Counted from the stretch's first letter, positions 12,003 to 23,065 are shown. The stretch: 64,000 nt of DNA from Aphrophora alni (GCA_963513935.1 OY740773.1:104951291-105015290), one strand, 5' to 3'. The notes: generated from the letters alone by a model not told the origin. Numbers and translations: made by a program.

Positions 12003-12109
12003 AACAATTGAATTACCTTATATGGTTTCCGCCAGGTGACTTCTTTTTTAAACTTTAACGCGTTTCAAAGCATCTGCTCCATCTTCAGAGTTATTTTCAT
12101 TCAGTTGAG

Positions 12110-12115
<6 letters not shown>

Positions 12116-12174
<59 letters not shown>
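12116..12174. repeat. (AT)n microsatellite
   Basis: About 59 bases of perfect AT at the centre of the palindrome, where cruciform extrusion or slippage would be expected. Confidence 0.97.
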
Positions 12175-12178
<4 letters not shown>

Positions 12179-12239
12179 GTCCGTGTGTTTTTATATTTTA
12201 TTTTAACGTGTTAACGATCTCAACTGAGTGAAAATAACT

Positions 12240-12275
12240 CTGAAGATGGAACAGATGCTTTGAAACGCGTTAGTG
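12240..12275 (+). ncRNA. hammerhead-like ribozyme module
   Basis: CTGAAGA at 12240-12246, a 15-base insert (TGGAACAGATGCTTT), then GAAACGCGT at 12262 and T as the would-be cleavage base. The three bases before the core (ACT) can pair with the three after the T (AGT), as stem I requires. Stem II is weak (AGCATC/GATGCT-type only partly formed). The match to the hammerhead consensus CTGANGA...GAAA is by eye; activity is inferred. Confidence 0.4.
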
Positions 12276-12326
12276 TTTAAAAAAGAAGCCACCTGGCGGA
12301 AACCATATAAGGTAATTTAATTGTTA

Positions 12327-13109
12327 GTTTTTACTGTTGTATTTGTGTTTTTTAAAATGACTGCTGCAAATGTTTCCAACATACCAGATAAGCTATTGAT
12401 GAAAGTTACTAAACCTACTACCAGAGAAATCTCGCCATAGATATGAAGAGGAATATAGTAGGTTTTCCCTCAGGACATGCCCTCAAACGAACCATCTTAG
12501 TCGAGGGAGGAGGGAATTTACTACAGTTTTATCTAGAAAACTGTTCTGTAGGACAAATATAAACTGTTCAGCTACTGAGAACACAGCGAAAAATTAAGTA
12601 ACTGTAGACAGCGAAACTGATTTTTTTTTTTAATATCTGACATTTTTATAAACTCAGATGATGATATTAGTAGATCAACAAAAGTCCAAAAAAATGGATA
12701 ATACAAACGTGGCAACGTTACAGGGACTTCAGAAGAAACATCTAAACGAAAAAAATGTTACCAATAATCAAAATTGTACCAAAACATCAATCTGAACTTT
12801 TAAATTGCAGTTTTTTATGTTGTTTAACTCTGTAACTCATTTATGTTTGTTGAGATAAGTTTGTTTGTAATAAAAGTTAAAAGTTTATAGTATGAGGTAT
12901 GTAGCAGTTTTTATTTTGCTTAGGCCTATTGTGGTTTTTTGCATCATGACGAAAATATCGTTCATAACTCGTACAGAAAGTACTTTTCCTGTGATTAATC
13001 GAATTTCCTTGTGAGGCGAGATCGCGCGCCGGAAAATGTCACTTTCTCTACCAGTAATGAAATATATTATTTATGTTTTCTAAGTCATTTATGAAACGTG
13101 AAGATGAGG
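12327..13109. other. noncoding or decayed coding stretch
   Basis: A 27-codon frame from the ATG at 12357 (MTAANVSNIPDKLLMKVTKP) and short frames at 12650-12800 are followed by AATAAAAGTTAAAAG at about 12868. This might be a decayed retroposed gene, but nothing is recognised and stops intervene, so no gene is called. Confidence 0.25.
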
Positions 13110-13300
13110 CAAAGAATAGAGGTCAAGGTTAGAAGTTACATATTTAACAATAACTTCGCTTTTCTCATCCTAGAAAGATGGTGTTGGTACCACATTAAAA
13201 AAAAAAAAAACTAATTTAGTGTGTTATAAGTTGAATAACACCTTAATATGAAGAAAAAAGATAAAAACTGCCGCCATTTTGTTATTTTCAATTGAAATTT
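13110..13300 (+). repeat. dispersed family A, 3' part
   Basis: ACAATAACTTCGCTTTTCTC, AGATGGTGTTGGTACCACAT, a poly(A) run, CTAATTTAGTGTGTTATAAG and CTGCCGCCATTTTG match the end of family A. A 14-base poly(A) is inserted at 13197-13210. Confidence 0.7.
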
Positions 13301-13974
13301 TTTTGATTTTCAGTAGGTTTCTACATGTGCACACTGTGGTCTCTTATACCAAATTTTATGTTCCTAACTTAATTTTTGTTTTCGCTATCGTGGTTTTATA
13401 AAGATAACAACGATTGAAGGACTTCCTGTTGAAAATAACTTTTTTGTTTTCATAGTCCATGAAACGTGAAGATCAGGTCACTATTTTTGACGATTCACAA
13501 ATTCACCCCGTATGCTGGGTTTCTACAAATCGTCATTTTTATTTCATTGTGTGATAGGTTGAGTAAGTACCATGATGGCTCCTATATATTTTTTTTTAAT
13601 TTCTGCTAAAAAGTCACTGTTTCAAAAACAATTTTGTACAACTTTATGACGATAGCTAATTCCAACTATTTGTGGTGACATACCGAAGTGTGAACTAACC
13701 ACACTGTGAACAGTTGGCTAATTGGCTCACCACAGATGTGGTTAGTTTACAATATGGTTGTTAACGAGTATACAAGCTGATTGGCAACGCTTTGTGTATG
13801 TCTCTCTCTCTTTGTGACACATGTTCAATAATTTCTTCGTTTCATCTATTGTAACTGGGCAAAAACAAACCTTGTGTTGTAAACTTCATAGGAAAAAACT
13901 GGCTAGAAACAAAAATAAATTGTGGAACAAAATTGTACTAATTTTCTCACTCGTTCATCTTCAAAACAAAATAA
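13301..13974. other. noncoding stretch
   Basis: Includes one more piece like 11601-11720 (GTTCCTAACTTAATTTTTGT and TGTTGAAAATAAC) downstream of family A. No gene; the frame at 13821-14027 overlaps family A. Confidence 0.4.
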
Positions 13975-14340
13975 ATAAGGTGATAAACGCCATTATGGTT
14001 CCTACCCAACCCTATCATAAAATGTAATACAAGCAGATTAAGGTGTCTTATCCAGTAAGGTATTACAATAGTTAGACGTGTTTTCTGAACCTTGTAATTG
14101 TGTAAATTACAACTTTCTTGACTAGACCATACGGGCCTCGTAGTTGTGTATATATTAAACAATCTCCACTCGCTACGCTCGTGTCTGTGACAAAACCTTC
14201 ATACCTATACGAATATCACATCTGTTTAATAGATCAGAGTTCATAATTACATGTTTAACAATAACTTCGCTATTTGTCATCGTAGAGAGGTGGGGTTGAC
14301 ACGATTTACATGCAGAATTAAAATCTGAAAATGATTATTT
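13975..14340 (+). repeat. dispersed family A copy
   Basis: ACGCCATTATGGTTCCTACC, GTAATACAAGCAGATTAAGG, TCTCCACTCGCTACGCTCGT and CGTAGAGAGGTGGGGTTGAC in order. Lacks parts of the middle. Confidence 0.75.
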
Positions 14341-14867
14341 ACTTTTATCTCAAATGAACGGTTCCAGGACTTTTTTACACCTTGTAAATATCCTAATATA
14401 ATCCAAAATATATACAAAAGGTTTCCTAAAGGACTTTACAACTTTAATTGTAGACATTTTTTAACAGCAATCGTTAATTCAAACTTGAATTGTTTTGCTT
14501 TAAAACGACACCTCAACCTACTTTGAATAAATGAATAAATGTTTACATGCTTTTAAAGTTTTTAAAAAACATTCTGTATTATGTAATGGCTATTACACAC
14601 AGTTAAATAGTAATTTTTAAACACTTGGTTTCTTAACTATCTAATCAGTTAGTCTGTGTTTAGGCAAGGATGAACTTTGGTCACTAAAGGCACGGGAAAT
14701 TCACTAAAGTTTTGATTTGTATTTATATGAACATTATTTATTTATTACTATGATAATACTATTACTAAATTTTCTAAACATTTACACAAAATAAAATTTC
14801 TTACGTGAGAATTAATCAGTACTATTACCAACATTTTTAAGTAATAGCAACATATCCATGGATGACT
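14341..14867. other. noncoding stretch
   Basis: AT-rich sequence just outside the foldback left arm. No gene seen. Confidence 0.4.
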
Positions 14868-15485
14868 TACAACATAAATTTGTAAACGATAAAAATGTTT
14901 AAAAGATTTTCAAACAAATTTGATGTTCCCCTATCAAACAAACTAATGTTTTGTATTTATCAAATGAAACAAAAGTAATCAACAAAAGTAAAATTTCAGT
15001 AAATAATTTTATTTCCTGATTCTTTTATTTAATCACCAACCTAATACAACTGTTTCCAAATGACTGGAAATACATCTGATATTGTAGCCCAATGCAGTGT
15101 GTGGAATGAGATCCTTTCTATTTATCATCAAGATGGTGTCATTTGATATGATATCCTTTAGACGTTTTGCTAAGGTAGAAGTCACGGCTAGACAAAAGAA
15201 AGACAAATAGTTGTCAAAAGGGAAATGACGTTCGACCAATCACAGAGAGAAATTCTTTCGCTTTGTGGAAAGTTTAAATCTGGATAAAAGTTTCATTTTT
15301 GAAGTAATAGAAAAATTTTATCTAATGCAATCTTATGTTGTTGAATTTTGTGTACAGTATATGTCTAGATTGGGAATATAATTATTGCAGCAGTCATTTT
15401 AGTGATATTTAGACAATGTACGTTAAATGTGAATCGATTATTGTTGAAGAAAATATATTCCTGGGTCATTAAAATTTGATTTATC
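14868..15485 (-). mobile_element. foldback element, left arm
   Basis: About 615 bp whose reverse complement is found at 18755-19372. Diagnostic blocks: GATGTTCCCCTATCAAACAA, TTTGATATGATATCCTTTAG, GTTGTCAAAAGGGAAATGAC, GACCAATCACAGAGAGAAAT and GAAAATATATTCCTGGGTC. A 68-codon frame at 15033-15239 covers part of the arm but is not kept intact in the other copies. Confidence 0.88.
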
Positions 15486-16039
15486 TTTATGCCAGGATTG
15501 CAGATGTCTTTTTTTTCCTTTTTTTAAAGTTAGTACAAACATTAAAAATAAAAATGTAAAAAATCTTGATAACGGAGGATTAGACCAATTTGTCTCATTT
15601 TGATACAAAATATACACGAAAAGTTTCATCAATAATCAAAATTACATTTATTTTTTCATTCCTGCATATAAATAGTGTAGTGTCAGTGATTGAGGGGAGA
15701 TTGCGATGCAAATGATTTTGTATAATATTTAGTTTTCTGGAAGATTATCTGAGAAAGTTAGTGCAGTTTCTTTGCACTGTTAAACCATTAAGATAAATTA
15801 TTGTAATTCTTTCTGCTAATTGTAGCTTTTTCTGTACTTCTACTGACACGTTTCGGATGAACTACATTTTTAAAAGCTATTTAAGTACTGCCTTGTCCCC
15901 CATTTGAGTCGTCTTAGATAGCTTAGGTACCTCCCACCTTCTATACCTGTAGGCTCCACCCTCTTCAGTAATTGGTTGAAATGGTGGTGCACCCTATAAC
16001 GTTAGATTATTAAATATTATATCCAACTGATTATTTCAA

Positions 16040-16260
16040 TTTTGAGAATATCTGAGACAAAAAAAAATTGGTTTTACAAATAATGTCTGTCTGTCGACCT
16101 TGGACTGATTTTCAATTAATTTAGTATGTGGGCAGCTTTTGGTTGTATCTCTGCGGTACTTACAGTTTTTTAAACTCAAAATTTGGAGTAGCTGAAGTAA
16201 GAAAAAACACAACAATACGATTTTTTTCAAAATTGACTCAAACGATTTTTAAAAAAAATT
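16040..16260 (+). repeat. dispersed family D copy
   Basis: GACCTTGGACTGATTTTCAA, ACTCAAAATTTGGAGTAGC and TTCAAAATTGACTCAAACG resemble the copies near 1090 and 34300. The short minus-strand frame over it is chance. Confidence 0.5.
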
Positions 16261-17754
16261 GATCAAGCGTAGCTTCTAAAACTGTCTACTCTTGCTACAG
16301 AATTGTCATACAAACTTTCCGAAATGTGGTCCTCTTTCGCAATGTAAAATTTAATTTTCATATTTATAAAATTTTCCTTTACGGATGAAACAGTACAATG
16401 ATTACTTTTAAAGATGTAGTTCATCCGAAACGCGTCAGTAGAAATTAATATAACGTTAGGAACGGCTGAAAATTATACTTTTGGAAGAAGTTATTCTTCC
16501 AAGGAACTCGGTTTTACATCTTCACCTAAGTAGAACAGGATAAATCACAGAGTACTTGTAGATCACAGATTCACAGAGGCAGAGTTGTGAATACTGTCAT
16601 GTACAGACGACTTGTTCTGTGATTTACACCGCTGAAACTTTTGCCAAGACAGAACGCAACTACAGGGATTTGAGTATTTCCTTTGTCTAGCAGAATTATT
16701 TGATATATAAGCAGTGTAAGATATTGGTAGACGTACTGCACATAATTTTAGCTTAAACTTAAAAATTAAGTGATTATGAAATCACTAATGGATATTAGTT
16801 CCGTTGCTCCAAATGTATCAAAAAGTTTCAAAATGGCGAATTGTGTTTTAATACTATTTTAAAAATAATCTATAATTTTTTCCATTTGAGAATAACAGCT
16901 GATCAATAATTAACTTTAAACTGAATTATTTTTTGGTGTATTTCTACTATTTTTACATTTGGAGAGTTAACTATTATTGTTAACAATTACCATAATTCCT
17001 TAATAGGCTAGTTTCGATTTAGGCTAGTCTCGGGTGTTATTGACAATTACCGAGAAATTATCGTTTTAGTTTTTTATCGATAACTAGATTATCCTTCAAC
17101 CTACAAAAAAAGGATTTTGTTTTTCGTTAAAAAGTAAAATCTTTTGTTTCTTTTAATTTTTTTTTATTGATTATGATTTTCGATATATTCAGCATTAAAC
17201 ATTTTAAACGTCGTCCATTTTGAAAATATACAAAATAGGCTAATGTCTTGATTTTCTTATATACTGGTAAAAGGTTACATAAATATTATGAACATATACT
17301 CAAATCTTATCTATTTCCCAGGTTTTTTTTTTTGAAAAACGCAATATGGCACAAGCGTTTACGGACCTAAGTAAACGTTTCTTATAACTTATGTAGTTCA
17401 AGATGAGCTCCCAAAATATTACAGTGAAATTTTAAACCACCCTGTATAAGCATTGTAAGTGATGAATGGTTTTGTAATCGTTAGGCCTTGTAGACGTACA
17501 GCGCCTGCGCATGTCCTAACAATATAATTTACTGAAATAATTAAATTGAGATATAAACTAGTGCTGTGTGATACAGAAGTTTTTCTGATAAATGACTGTC
17601 ATTTCTGTAATGGAACATTGCTTACAGTTCAATGAGTCTTATGATAGATTATTGTATAAAAACAATCACTGTATTGTGTTTAAAATATGTTTTATATCAT
17701 GGTTTGATCTGTGTGCGAGTTGTTGAAGACTAGCTTAGGGTGTTGGGGGCTTCG

Positions 17755-18130
17755 CCCCCTGTTTTTTGTCAATGGATCAAAACTTAATAATTTCCACATA
17801 TTTAATTTTTTGACTCACTTGTAGGACCGATAAAATCATCAAAATTGGCAGAAACATTGGTACATTTAACTGCCTAAGTTTGTCTAAAGATTAAATAATT
17901 AGTGATGAAAAATATAAAACATTTACTTAAAAATCTAGCTCTGGTGTTGCGAAAAAGTCGTAGAAACAAACTTTTAGTTCTCGCTAAATCCGCAACTGCT
18001 TGTGCGATCTGTTTTTTTGATAAGTCTTACCGTTTACCTACAAAAGTATGCTCGCCATATAAAATTAAAAATGTAAACTTTTAGGAAGTTACAGGCTACA
18101 ACTTTGTCAAACTTCAAGTTTCCATGTCAT
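17755..18130 (+). repeat. dispersed family E copy
   Basis: Matches 37260-37720 in order: AACTTAATAATTTCCACATA, CTAAATCCGCAACTGCTTGT, AGTTACAGGCTACAACTTTG and CATGTCATCTGGAATTAAGT. Diverged and noncoding; the frame at 17902-18084 is not shared with the other copy. Confidence 0.7.
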
Positions 18131-18278
18131 CTGGAATTAAGTTAGTATCTGTATAGACGAGTGGTTGAGTCATACAATGGGTTGTATATCCAGAATTACA
18201 AAATTGTGTTTACAAACTATAAAAAATAGTTTATATGAACAGTATGTTTCCCACATATCCACCATTTTATTTTATTTT

Positions 18279-18581
18279 CACAAAATATTTTTTATCTCCA
18301 AAACGGCGTGACGGATGGAGTTGAAACTAAACATAGTACCTAATAAGATATAAAGCTACTTAAAAACAAATAACCTAATCCAATAACCCGTTTCAAAATG
18401 ACAGTTGCTTAAATATTTTAACCTAAATAACTCAAAAACGGTATTTGTTTATATTCAAAACAGCCGCCATTTTGTAACACGTTATTGAATTGTGTTAAAC
18501 ATAGTTCTGTACCTTATTAGGTACCATGCCAAGTTTCAATTCAATGCATCCAATCATTCTGAAGATAAAACATATTTTGTG
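18279..18581. mobile_element. 300-bp imperfect palindrome (foldback MITE-like)
   Basis: Left part CACAAAATATTTTTTATCTC to AGTACCTAATAAG (18279-18348) pairs with right part CTTATTAGGTACCATGC to ATATTTTGTG (18514-18581). Matching continues inward with CGTTTCAAAATGACAGTTG and ACAGCCGCCATTTTGTAAC. The centre is near 18431. No coding capacity. Confidence 0.8.
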
Positions 18582-18754
18582 AAAAATTCAAAAAATCCGA
18601 TATCTAAAAAACGGCAATTCCGGATATATGTTCGCAGGTACTTTTGTTGAGGGGGAAAAAACCTCTTGAACTTTGAAAACACATATTTTCAACACGCTGT
18701 ATATTAGATTGTTTGTAACATTTAAAAATCTGATAAAAATTAAGGTTTTTAAAC

Positions 18755-19372
18755 ATGACACAGGGATAAATCAAATATTAAAACCCAAGAATATATTTTC
18801 TACAACAATAATCGATTCACTTTTCAAGTAGCTTGTCTAATTATCACTAACACGATTGTTGCAATAACTAAATTCCTAATCTAGACATTTCCGCAAAATT
18901 CAGCAAAACTATAACATTACTTTAATTTTTTTAAATCCTATACTTAAATTAACTTCCAAATTGAAAGCTCCATCCAGATTTAAAACTTCCACAAATCTGA
19001 CGAAATTCTCTCTGTGATTGGTCGAACGTCATTTCCCTTTTGACAACTATTTGTCTTTCTTTTGTCTAGCCGTGACTTCTACCTTAGCAAAACGTCTAAA
19101 GGATATCATATCAAATGACACCATCTTGATGATAAAATAGAAAGGATCGGCTTTCCATTCAGCAAACTGCTTTGGGCTACAATATCAGATACGTTCTTCA
19201 ATTTGGTAACAAGTTTATCTGGTTAGTGTTTAAATAAAATAACTAGGAAATGAAATTATTTAGTGAAATGTTAAATTTGTTTCTTTTGATAAATATGAAA
19301 CGTTAGTTTGTTATATAGGGGAACATTAAATTTGATTGGAAATCATTTGTACATTTACAAATTTATGTCATT
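18755..19372 (+). mobile_element. foldback element, right arm
   Basis: Reverse complement of 14868-15485. Includes ATTCTCTCTGTGATTGGTCG, GTCATTTCCCTTTTGACAAC, GACACCATCTTGATGATAAA and ATATAGGGGAACATTAAATT. Compared with the left arm it carries CGGCTTTCCATTCAGCAAAC near 19147 where the left arm reads differently, so the arms have diverged locally. Confidence 0.88.
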
Positions 19373-19661
19373 CATTGAAATTATAGTTTATTCCTGTACA
19401 GAGTGCCCAAAGTTTCGCGACTGTTAAATATCGTATGATGAATAACAGAATTGTAGGTTCAGTTATAGGTTGAATGGATTTAATTTTAAGATCAACAAAA
19501 TTGGGCTGTTATAAAATCATTACATTCTCAAAATTGGCGTTACTAAGCTCTTTCGAAGTTTATTAAAATATGAAGATAAACGACCCAAACTTGTGTGATG
19601 AATTTTAAGTAAAAAAAAAAATTACCCTCTAAGAATAATTGGCGAAAAACAAAACTTGAAA

Positions 19662-20320
19662 GTTTTTATTTTTTTATTTATTATTACAATCTTAATCCAT
19701 AGATTAAATAAGTAATACATACAACATAAAATAACATGTATTAAACCTAGATATTAACTAAGTCCTGCGGTTTATGAGGCTTAAGTCGTCTTTTGTCATA
19801 TTCCACGTCTAAAAGTTGGATAGCTTCCACGTTCACATGTCGATGAAGTCTCTTTTCATGGCGAGAAGCGCAGTCTTGAATTACCTCATTCAAACTTTTC
19901 AGGTTTAGTTCAGAATGAAGGTCATCATTCCTTTGGTACCATCTTGAATTTGTCTTTTTGGTGATAAATAGAAAGGATCGGCTTTCCATTCAGCAAACTG
20001 CTTTGGGCTACAATATCAGATATGTCCTTCAATTTGGTAACAATTTTATCTGGTTAGTGTTTAAATAAAAGAACTAGGAAATGAAATTATATAATTAAAT
20101 ATTATATAATCGTACGAATAATACGATTTTTTATTCGTTGTATAATTAGTTGATTTGAGGGTTTCGTACATCCCCATAATTCTGAACCATAAGTCCAAAT
20201 AGGTTCAATAATTGAGATAGGCCTATACAATAATCTCTTGTGATACAAAGCCAATTGGGATTTTCGTCCAATCAACCAATACAGATCGCGCAGTTTTTGT
20301 TTTATTTGGTTTGCTTTCAT
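19662..20320 (-). pseudogene. Jockey-type LINE, RT C-terminal fragment
   Basis: Minus strand. The upstream frame (20320-20102) reads KLRDLYWLIGRKSQLALYHK, then a WTYGSELWGCTKPSN block, typical of the reverse transcriptase thumb and C-terminus of Jockey-clade non-LTR retrotransposons. The downstream frame (about 19967-19747) reads RWYQRNDDLHSELNLKSLNE and ends RRLKPHKPQDLVNI, matching the usual tail of the same protein, then a stop. Its 3' UTR ends in an A-rich tail near 19662-19682. The catalytic RT palm is absent (5' truncation, usual for LINEs). The two frames are separated by a 130-bp insertion at 19968-20098. Not functional; confident at clade level only. Confidence 0.85.
19968..20098 (+). 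mobile_element. foldback arm fragment inside the LINE
   Basis: Near-identical to 19137-19260 of the foldback right arm (AATAGAAAGGATCGGCTTTC, TTTGGGCTACAATATCAGAT, CTGGTTAGTGTTTAAATAAA). It sits between two parts of the Jockey reading frame, so it went in after the LINE. A short TATAATTAAATATTATATAA-like boundary lies on the right. Confidence 0.85.
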
Positions 20321-20405
20321 ACATACATGATGCTTCCTTGAAGGTTACATGAATTAACCTTGAAAGTTGTCATTAAATTTTGATTTGAATAAATTACGAT
20401 CTACT

Positions 20406-20445
20406 CTGAAGACAAGCTTATGTCTCAAGCGAAACACGTTTCTAT
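20406..20445 (+). ncRNA. hammerhead-like module
   Basis: CTGAAGA at 20406-20412, then CAAGCTTATGTCTCAAGC with a possible GCTT/AAGC stem II, then GAAACACGTTT at 20431. I could not pair a stem I. Just upstream (in LINE orientation) of the Jockey fragment, but on the opposite strand. Confidence 0.3.
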
Positions 20446-20450
20446 TTGCT

Positions 20451-20984
20451 CTTAAAGCTGGATGAGTGGAAAAGTTTGTACAATATTTGCGCACCATAGA
20501 ACCTCCTCTTCAACTTTAATATATTCATTATTACCTACAAAGAAAAGAATCTAATAAACTCATACATTATTCTTAGAGAAATTTAATTAAGTTAGAAAAA
20601 AGTTAGCAGACAAGAATCGGGTATTGTGATTTGATCTCTCAAGATACCATTATAAACTGTAGTCTATATTCTCTTCGCATCTCTTCATTAATCACAGCAT
20701 TCAAGATTACCCTGTTAAATAAGATCCCTGCAATGCATTATTGTTTGGTTATTGTGTAGATTTCCTTTTCATAAAGTATAACGTTTCATCAATCACCTAC
20801 GTCTTTTCTTTCTTCTCTTCCTTTATCACTTTCTTGCATACAGTTCGTCCGTATTGTCTCTCACTCTCTCCATACCTTACATCTCGCTGGTGTTGTAATT
20901 TATAATAAATGATTGAGGAATATTCTCCGCTGCAGTTGTTACAATTTTCGTTGTACAGATTGATAGAAGGCACGTGCTATGCGA
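20451..20984. other. noncoding stretch with family B motif
   Basis: Family B (GGAAAAGTTTGTACAATATT, then TGCGCACC) at about 20468-20500. Otherwise unrecognised. Confidence 0.4.
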
Positions 20985-21165
20985 GATGTATAGGATAAAT
21001 CAGTTGAAGTATAGGGCTCCTGACTGCATCTATACCTTTTTCCTTTTAGTCTTGGTTTAGATTGTACTCTTTCATCTTTCCTTACATGTCTCTCTTGATC
21101 AAATCTTGTGCTCTTCTGACCCTGACGATATTAGGTTATTCGAGAGCTAGGGTCTTTACTTTATG
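20985..21165 (-). repeat. dispersed family C copy
   Basis: Reverse copy: AGGGCTCCTGACTGCATCTA, TTTAGTCTTGGTTTAGATTG, CTCTCTTGATCAAATCTTGT and GACGATATTAGGTTATTCGA. Confidence 0.7.
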
Positions 21166-21760
21166 TTCTTTTCTTCGTTTTTATTATAAGGGAATGAGCC
21201 TAAAAACAAAAACAAAAAAATTAGCACAACCTTAAAAATCTCTGCAACAGTATTATAGGCAGAATTGTCGGCTAAAATGGAGTGGACATAACTGTGTGCT
21301 AAGCAAGAATGTGCCAATGATTTTATCATTTGTTGGTAAGTACACACGAATGCAATTTCATTGTGTGGGTTTTTCATCAGACCTTGACTAAGCTCTGGGA
21401 TTGAGTGAGGTCCTTCGATATTTAATGACAATCTCTACTTGAGGAGCGAGTGCCAGCCGGCAGCCTGAAGTCGAGGCTCCAGAGGTAGCGGATTTTTCGG
21501 TAAACAAAAGCGTAGATTAGTGGCTGCAAGAATCGCGACAAGCAGGTTAGGTTATTATATATATAATAATACTAAAAGTTCATATTAAATCAAATAGGGA
21601 AATGGATTATCCATGATAGGCCTAAAAGATAAAGTTGTATCTGTACCACAAGTATAGGATGTGGCCACGCCCCTCAAATTATACTTTGACGTACTAGTGC
21701 CAATACTATGTAATATGTTTATTTACTTTGTGTATTGTGTATTAGTGTTTAGTGTGTCAC
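21166..21760. other. noncoding stretch
   Basis: The 91-codon minus frame at 21156-21431 and the plus frame at 21661-21858 show no recognisable domain. A single AGGTTAGGTTA lies at 21545. The 21430-21520 part is GC-richer but unrecognised. Confidence 0.35.
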
Positions 21761-21800
21761 CTGATGATGGTACTAGTACCGAAACTGTTGTCAAGGCAAA
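21761..21800 (+). ncRNA. hammerhead-like ribozyme module
   Basis: CTGATGA (21761-21767), T, a perfect palindromic stem II GGTACTAGTACC (21769-21780), GAAAC (21781-21785), TGTT, GTC (21790-21792). After GAA the AC can pair with GT around a TGTT loop as a two-pair stem III, giving the preferred GTC cleavage triplet. The single T between A9 and stem II is unusual and stem I pairing is poor. Confidence 0.45.
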
Positions 21801-21909
21801 ATGCAATAAAACATCTAAAATAAAGACTGCAAACTTTATAAATCATATTCGATCTTAAACATTTTTGTGTATTAATTATTCATGGACCGTCATATTTTTA
21901 TGAGTGATT

Positions 21910-22125
21910 TTGTCTCAATAATCTTCACATTTTAAAAAGTTTGAACGAAATCTGTACAGCCGATTTTGAGAAATTGCGTCTTTTATAACGTGTCCAATTT
22001 TTTGGTTTGTACCAATAACTAATCGGCATTTTTGGTCCTTAGAGGCGCAACATTTTATTGAAATCGTTAAGGAAAATCGTAGTTTAGTCTTTTTATGAGT
22101 AGCTACCCTTAATTTTTAAGTTTAA
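21910..22125 (+). repeat. dispersed family D copy
   Basis: TTTGAACGAAATCTGTACAG, CCGATTTTGAGAAATTGCGT and TTAGAGGCGCAACATTTTAT in family order. Confidence 0.65.
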
Positions 22126-22215
22126 AAAAATTAATAAATCGTAGATACGACAGCGGTGGGTTTAAAATGTTTAGTTTTACGATTATGTAATAAAGACCTC
22201 TCATGGGCAAAACAC

Positions 22216-22250
22216 CTGATGATGGAATATAATTTCCGAAACGCGTAAAA
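22216..22250 (+). ncRNA. hammerhead-like module
   Basis: CTGATGA (22216-22222), T, GGAATATAATTTCC as hairpin (GGAA/TTCC), GAAAC at 22238, then GCGTA, so the base after ACGCGT is A. Stem I is not convincing. Confidence 0.4.
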
Positions 22251-22880
22251 AATACCCCATTGTAAGACAGATGAGACTAAACTAGTTAGTACAATCAGTA
22301 CTGAAGTAATATTCTCATTATACAAGTTGTAACTTGAATACAATTTCACAGACTTGTAATTGAAAATTTTTCAAATCCATTATTCTTGTTTAACGCAAAC
22401 TTCTATATTCCTTATGAACTGCAAGGAAGCAATTTATTGTTCCCGGTGCATCCATACCGAGTTCCTTAAGGAATTGCTTCCTGAAACTGTCGAGGGATCT
22501 TCAGCGGGTACATGGAAATGCTATTGATAGAAATAAAGCGACTCGAATATAACAAGCTTTAGAACGTTTATTTCTTTAAATAGGGGACATTATAGACCTA
22601 CTGTATTTAAAACTTATTCCGTGCTGTATTAAATTATATTACAACTTTATGTTATTAGAAAGGACAATAATTGTAAAACTGCTCACCTAGTTTATGTTCT
22701 CACTGCCTCAAATATACGAAGTATGCAGAAAGTTAAAGATCATTGTCGATTTTTTCAAGGATACATTCTTTTCTTAGTCCTTAAAATTAAAGATAAAAAG
22801 TTGTTTACAGCTTAAAAGACTACAGAAATAAACCAATTTTTATTGAAAACGCTGCTATTAAAAATGTAAATAAACAAATT
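22251..22880. other. noncoding stretch with an 11-bp inverted repeat
   Basis: AGGAAGCAATT near 22429 and AATTGCTTCCT near 22472 enclose a GC-richer 35-base loop region. No gene is recognised; the 22131-22349 frame overlaps the hammerhead-like module. Confidence 0.4.
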
Positions 22881-23065
22881 GACGCCATCATAGTAGTTAC
22901 CCAGCCCAATCACACTAGAATCTCCTCCAAAGTTGGTGTCTTGGGCTTTGTAGGATATTTTAAATTGTATTGCTAGATCAAAAAAGTCTTATTCAGTAAA
23001 TTTGTTTAAAACTGTGTTAAACAGGTTTTCTGAATCTCATTTGTGTACTTCACTACTTTCATGAC
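22881..23065 (+). repeat. family A copy, cut by a CCTAA array
   Basis: Starts with GCCATCATAGTAGTTACCCA and runs through AATTGTATTGCTAGATCAAA and GTTTTCTGAATCTCATTTGT to CACTACTTTCATGACGCC, where the CCTAA array begins in place of the usual family A GACC..CTAACG segment. Confidence 0.8.

Larger units (their letters stand above)
12003..12326. mobile_element. palindrome with two facing hammerhead-like modules
   Basis: Arms of about 110 bp, 12003-12111 and 12217-12326, are near-perfect reverse complements around a (AT)n tract (12116-12174). Each arm holds a CTGAAGA-hairpin-GAAACGCG module: minus strand 12059-12087 and plus strand 12240-12269. A tail-to-tail pair of short elements or one foldback element would both give this layout. 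Confidence 0.85.
15486..18754. mobile_element. interior of the foldback structure
   Basis: Contains a nested inverted pair of decayed hammerhead-like modules (minus near 15846-15875, plus near 16408-16440), a family D piece (16040-16260), a strong GGGGGC/GCCCCC hairpin with a TTC loop (17745-17759), a family E copy (17755-18130) and a separate palindrome (18279-18581). No transposase is recognisable, so if this is one element it is non-autonomous. It could instead be two inverted copies that trapped unrelated repeats. Confidence 0.5.

Noticed and set aside
12357..12800. Retroposed host gene downstream of the AT palindrome
   Set aside because: Short frames with intervening stops and no recognised protein; the AATAAA-like signal alone is not enough in AT-rich DNA.
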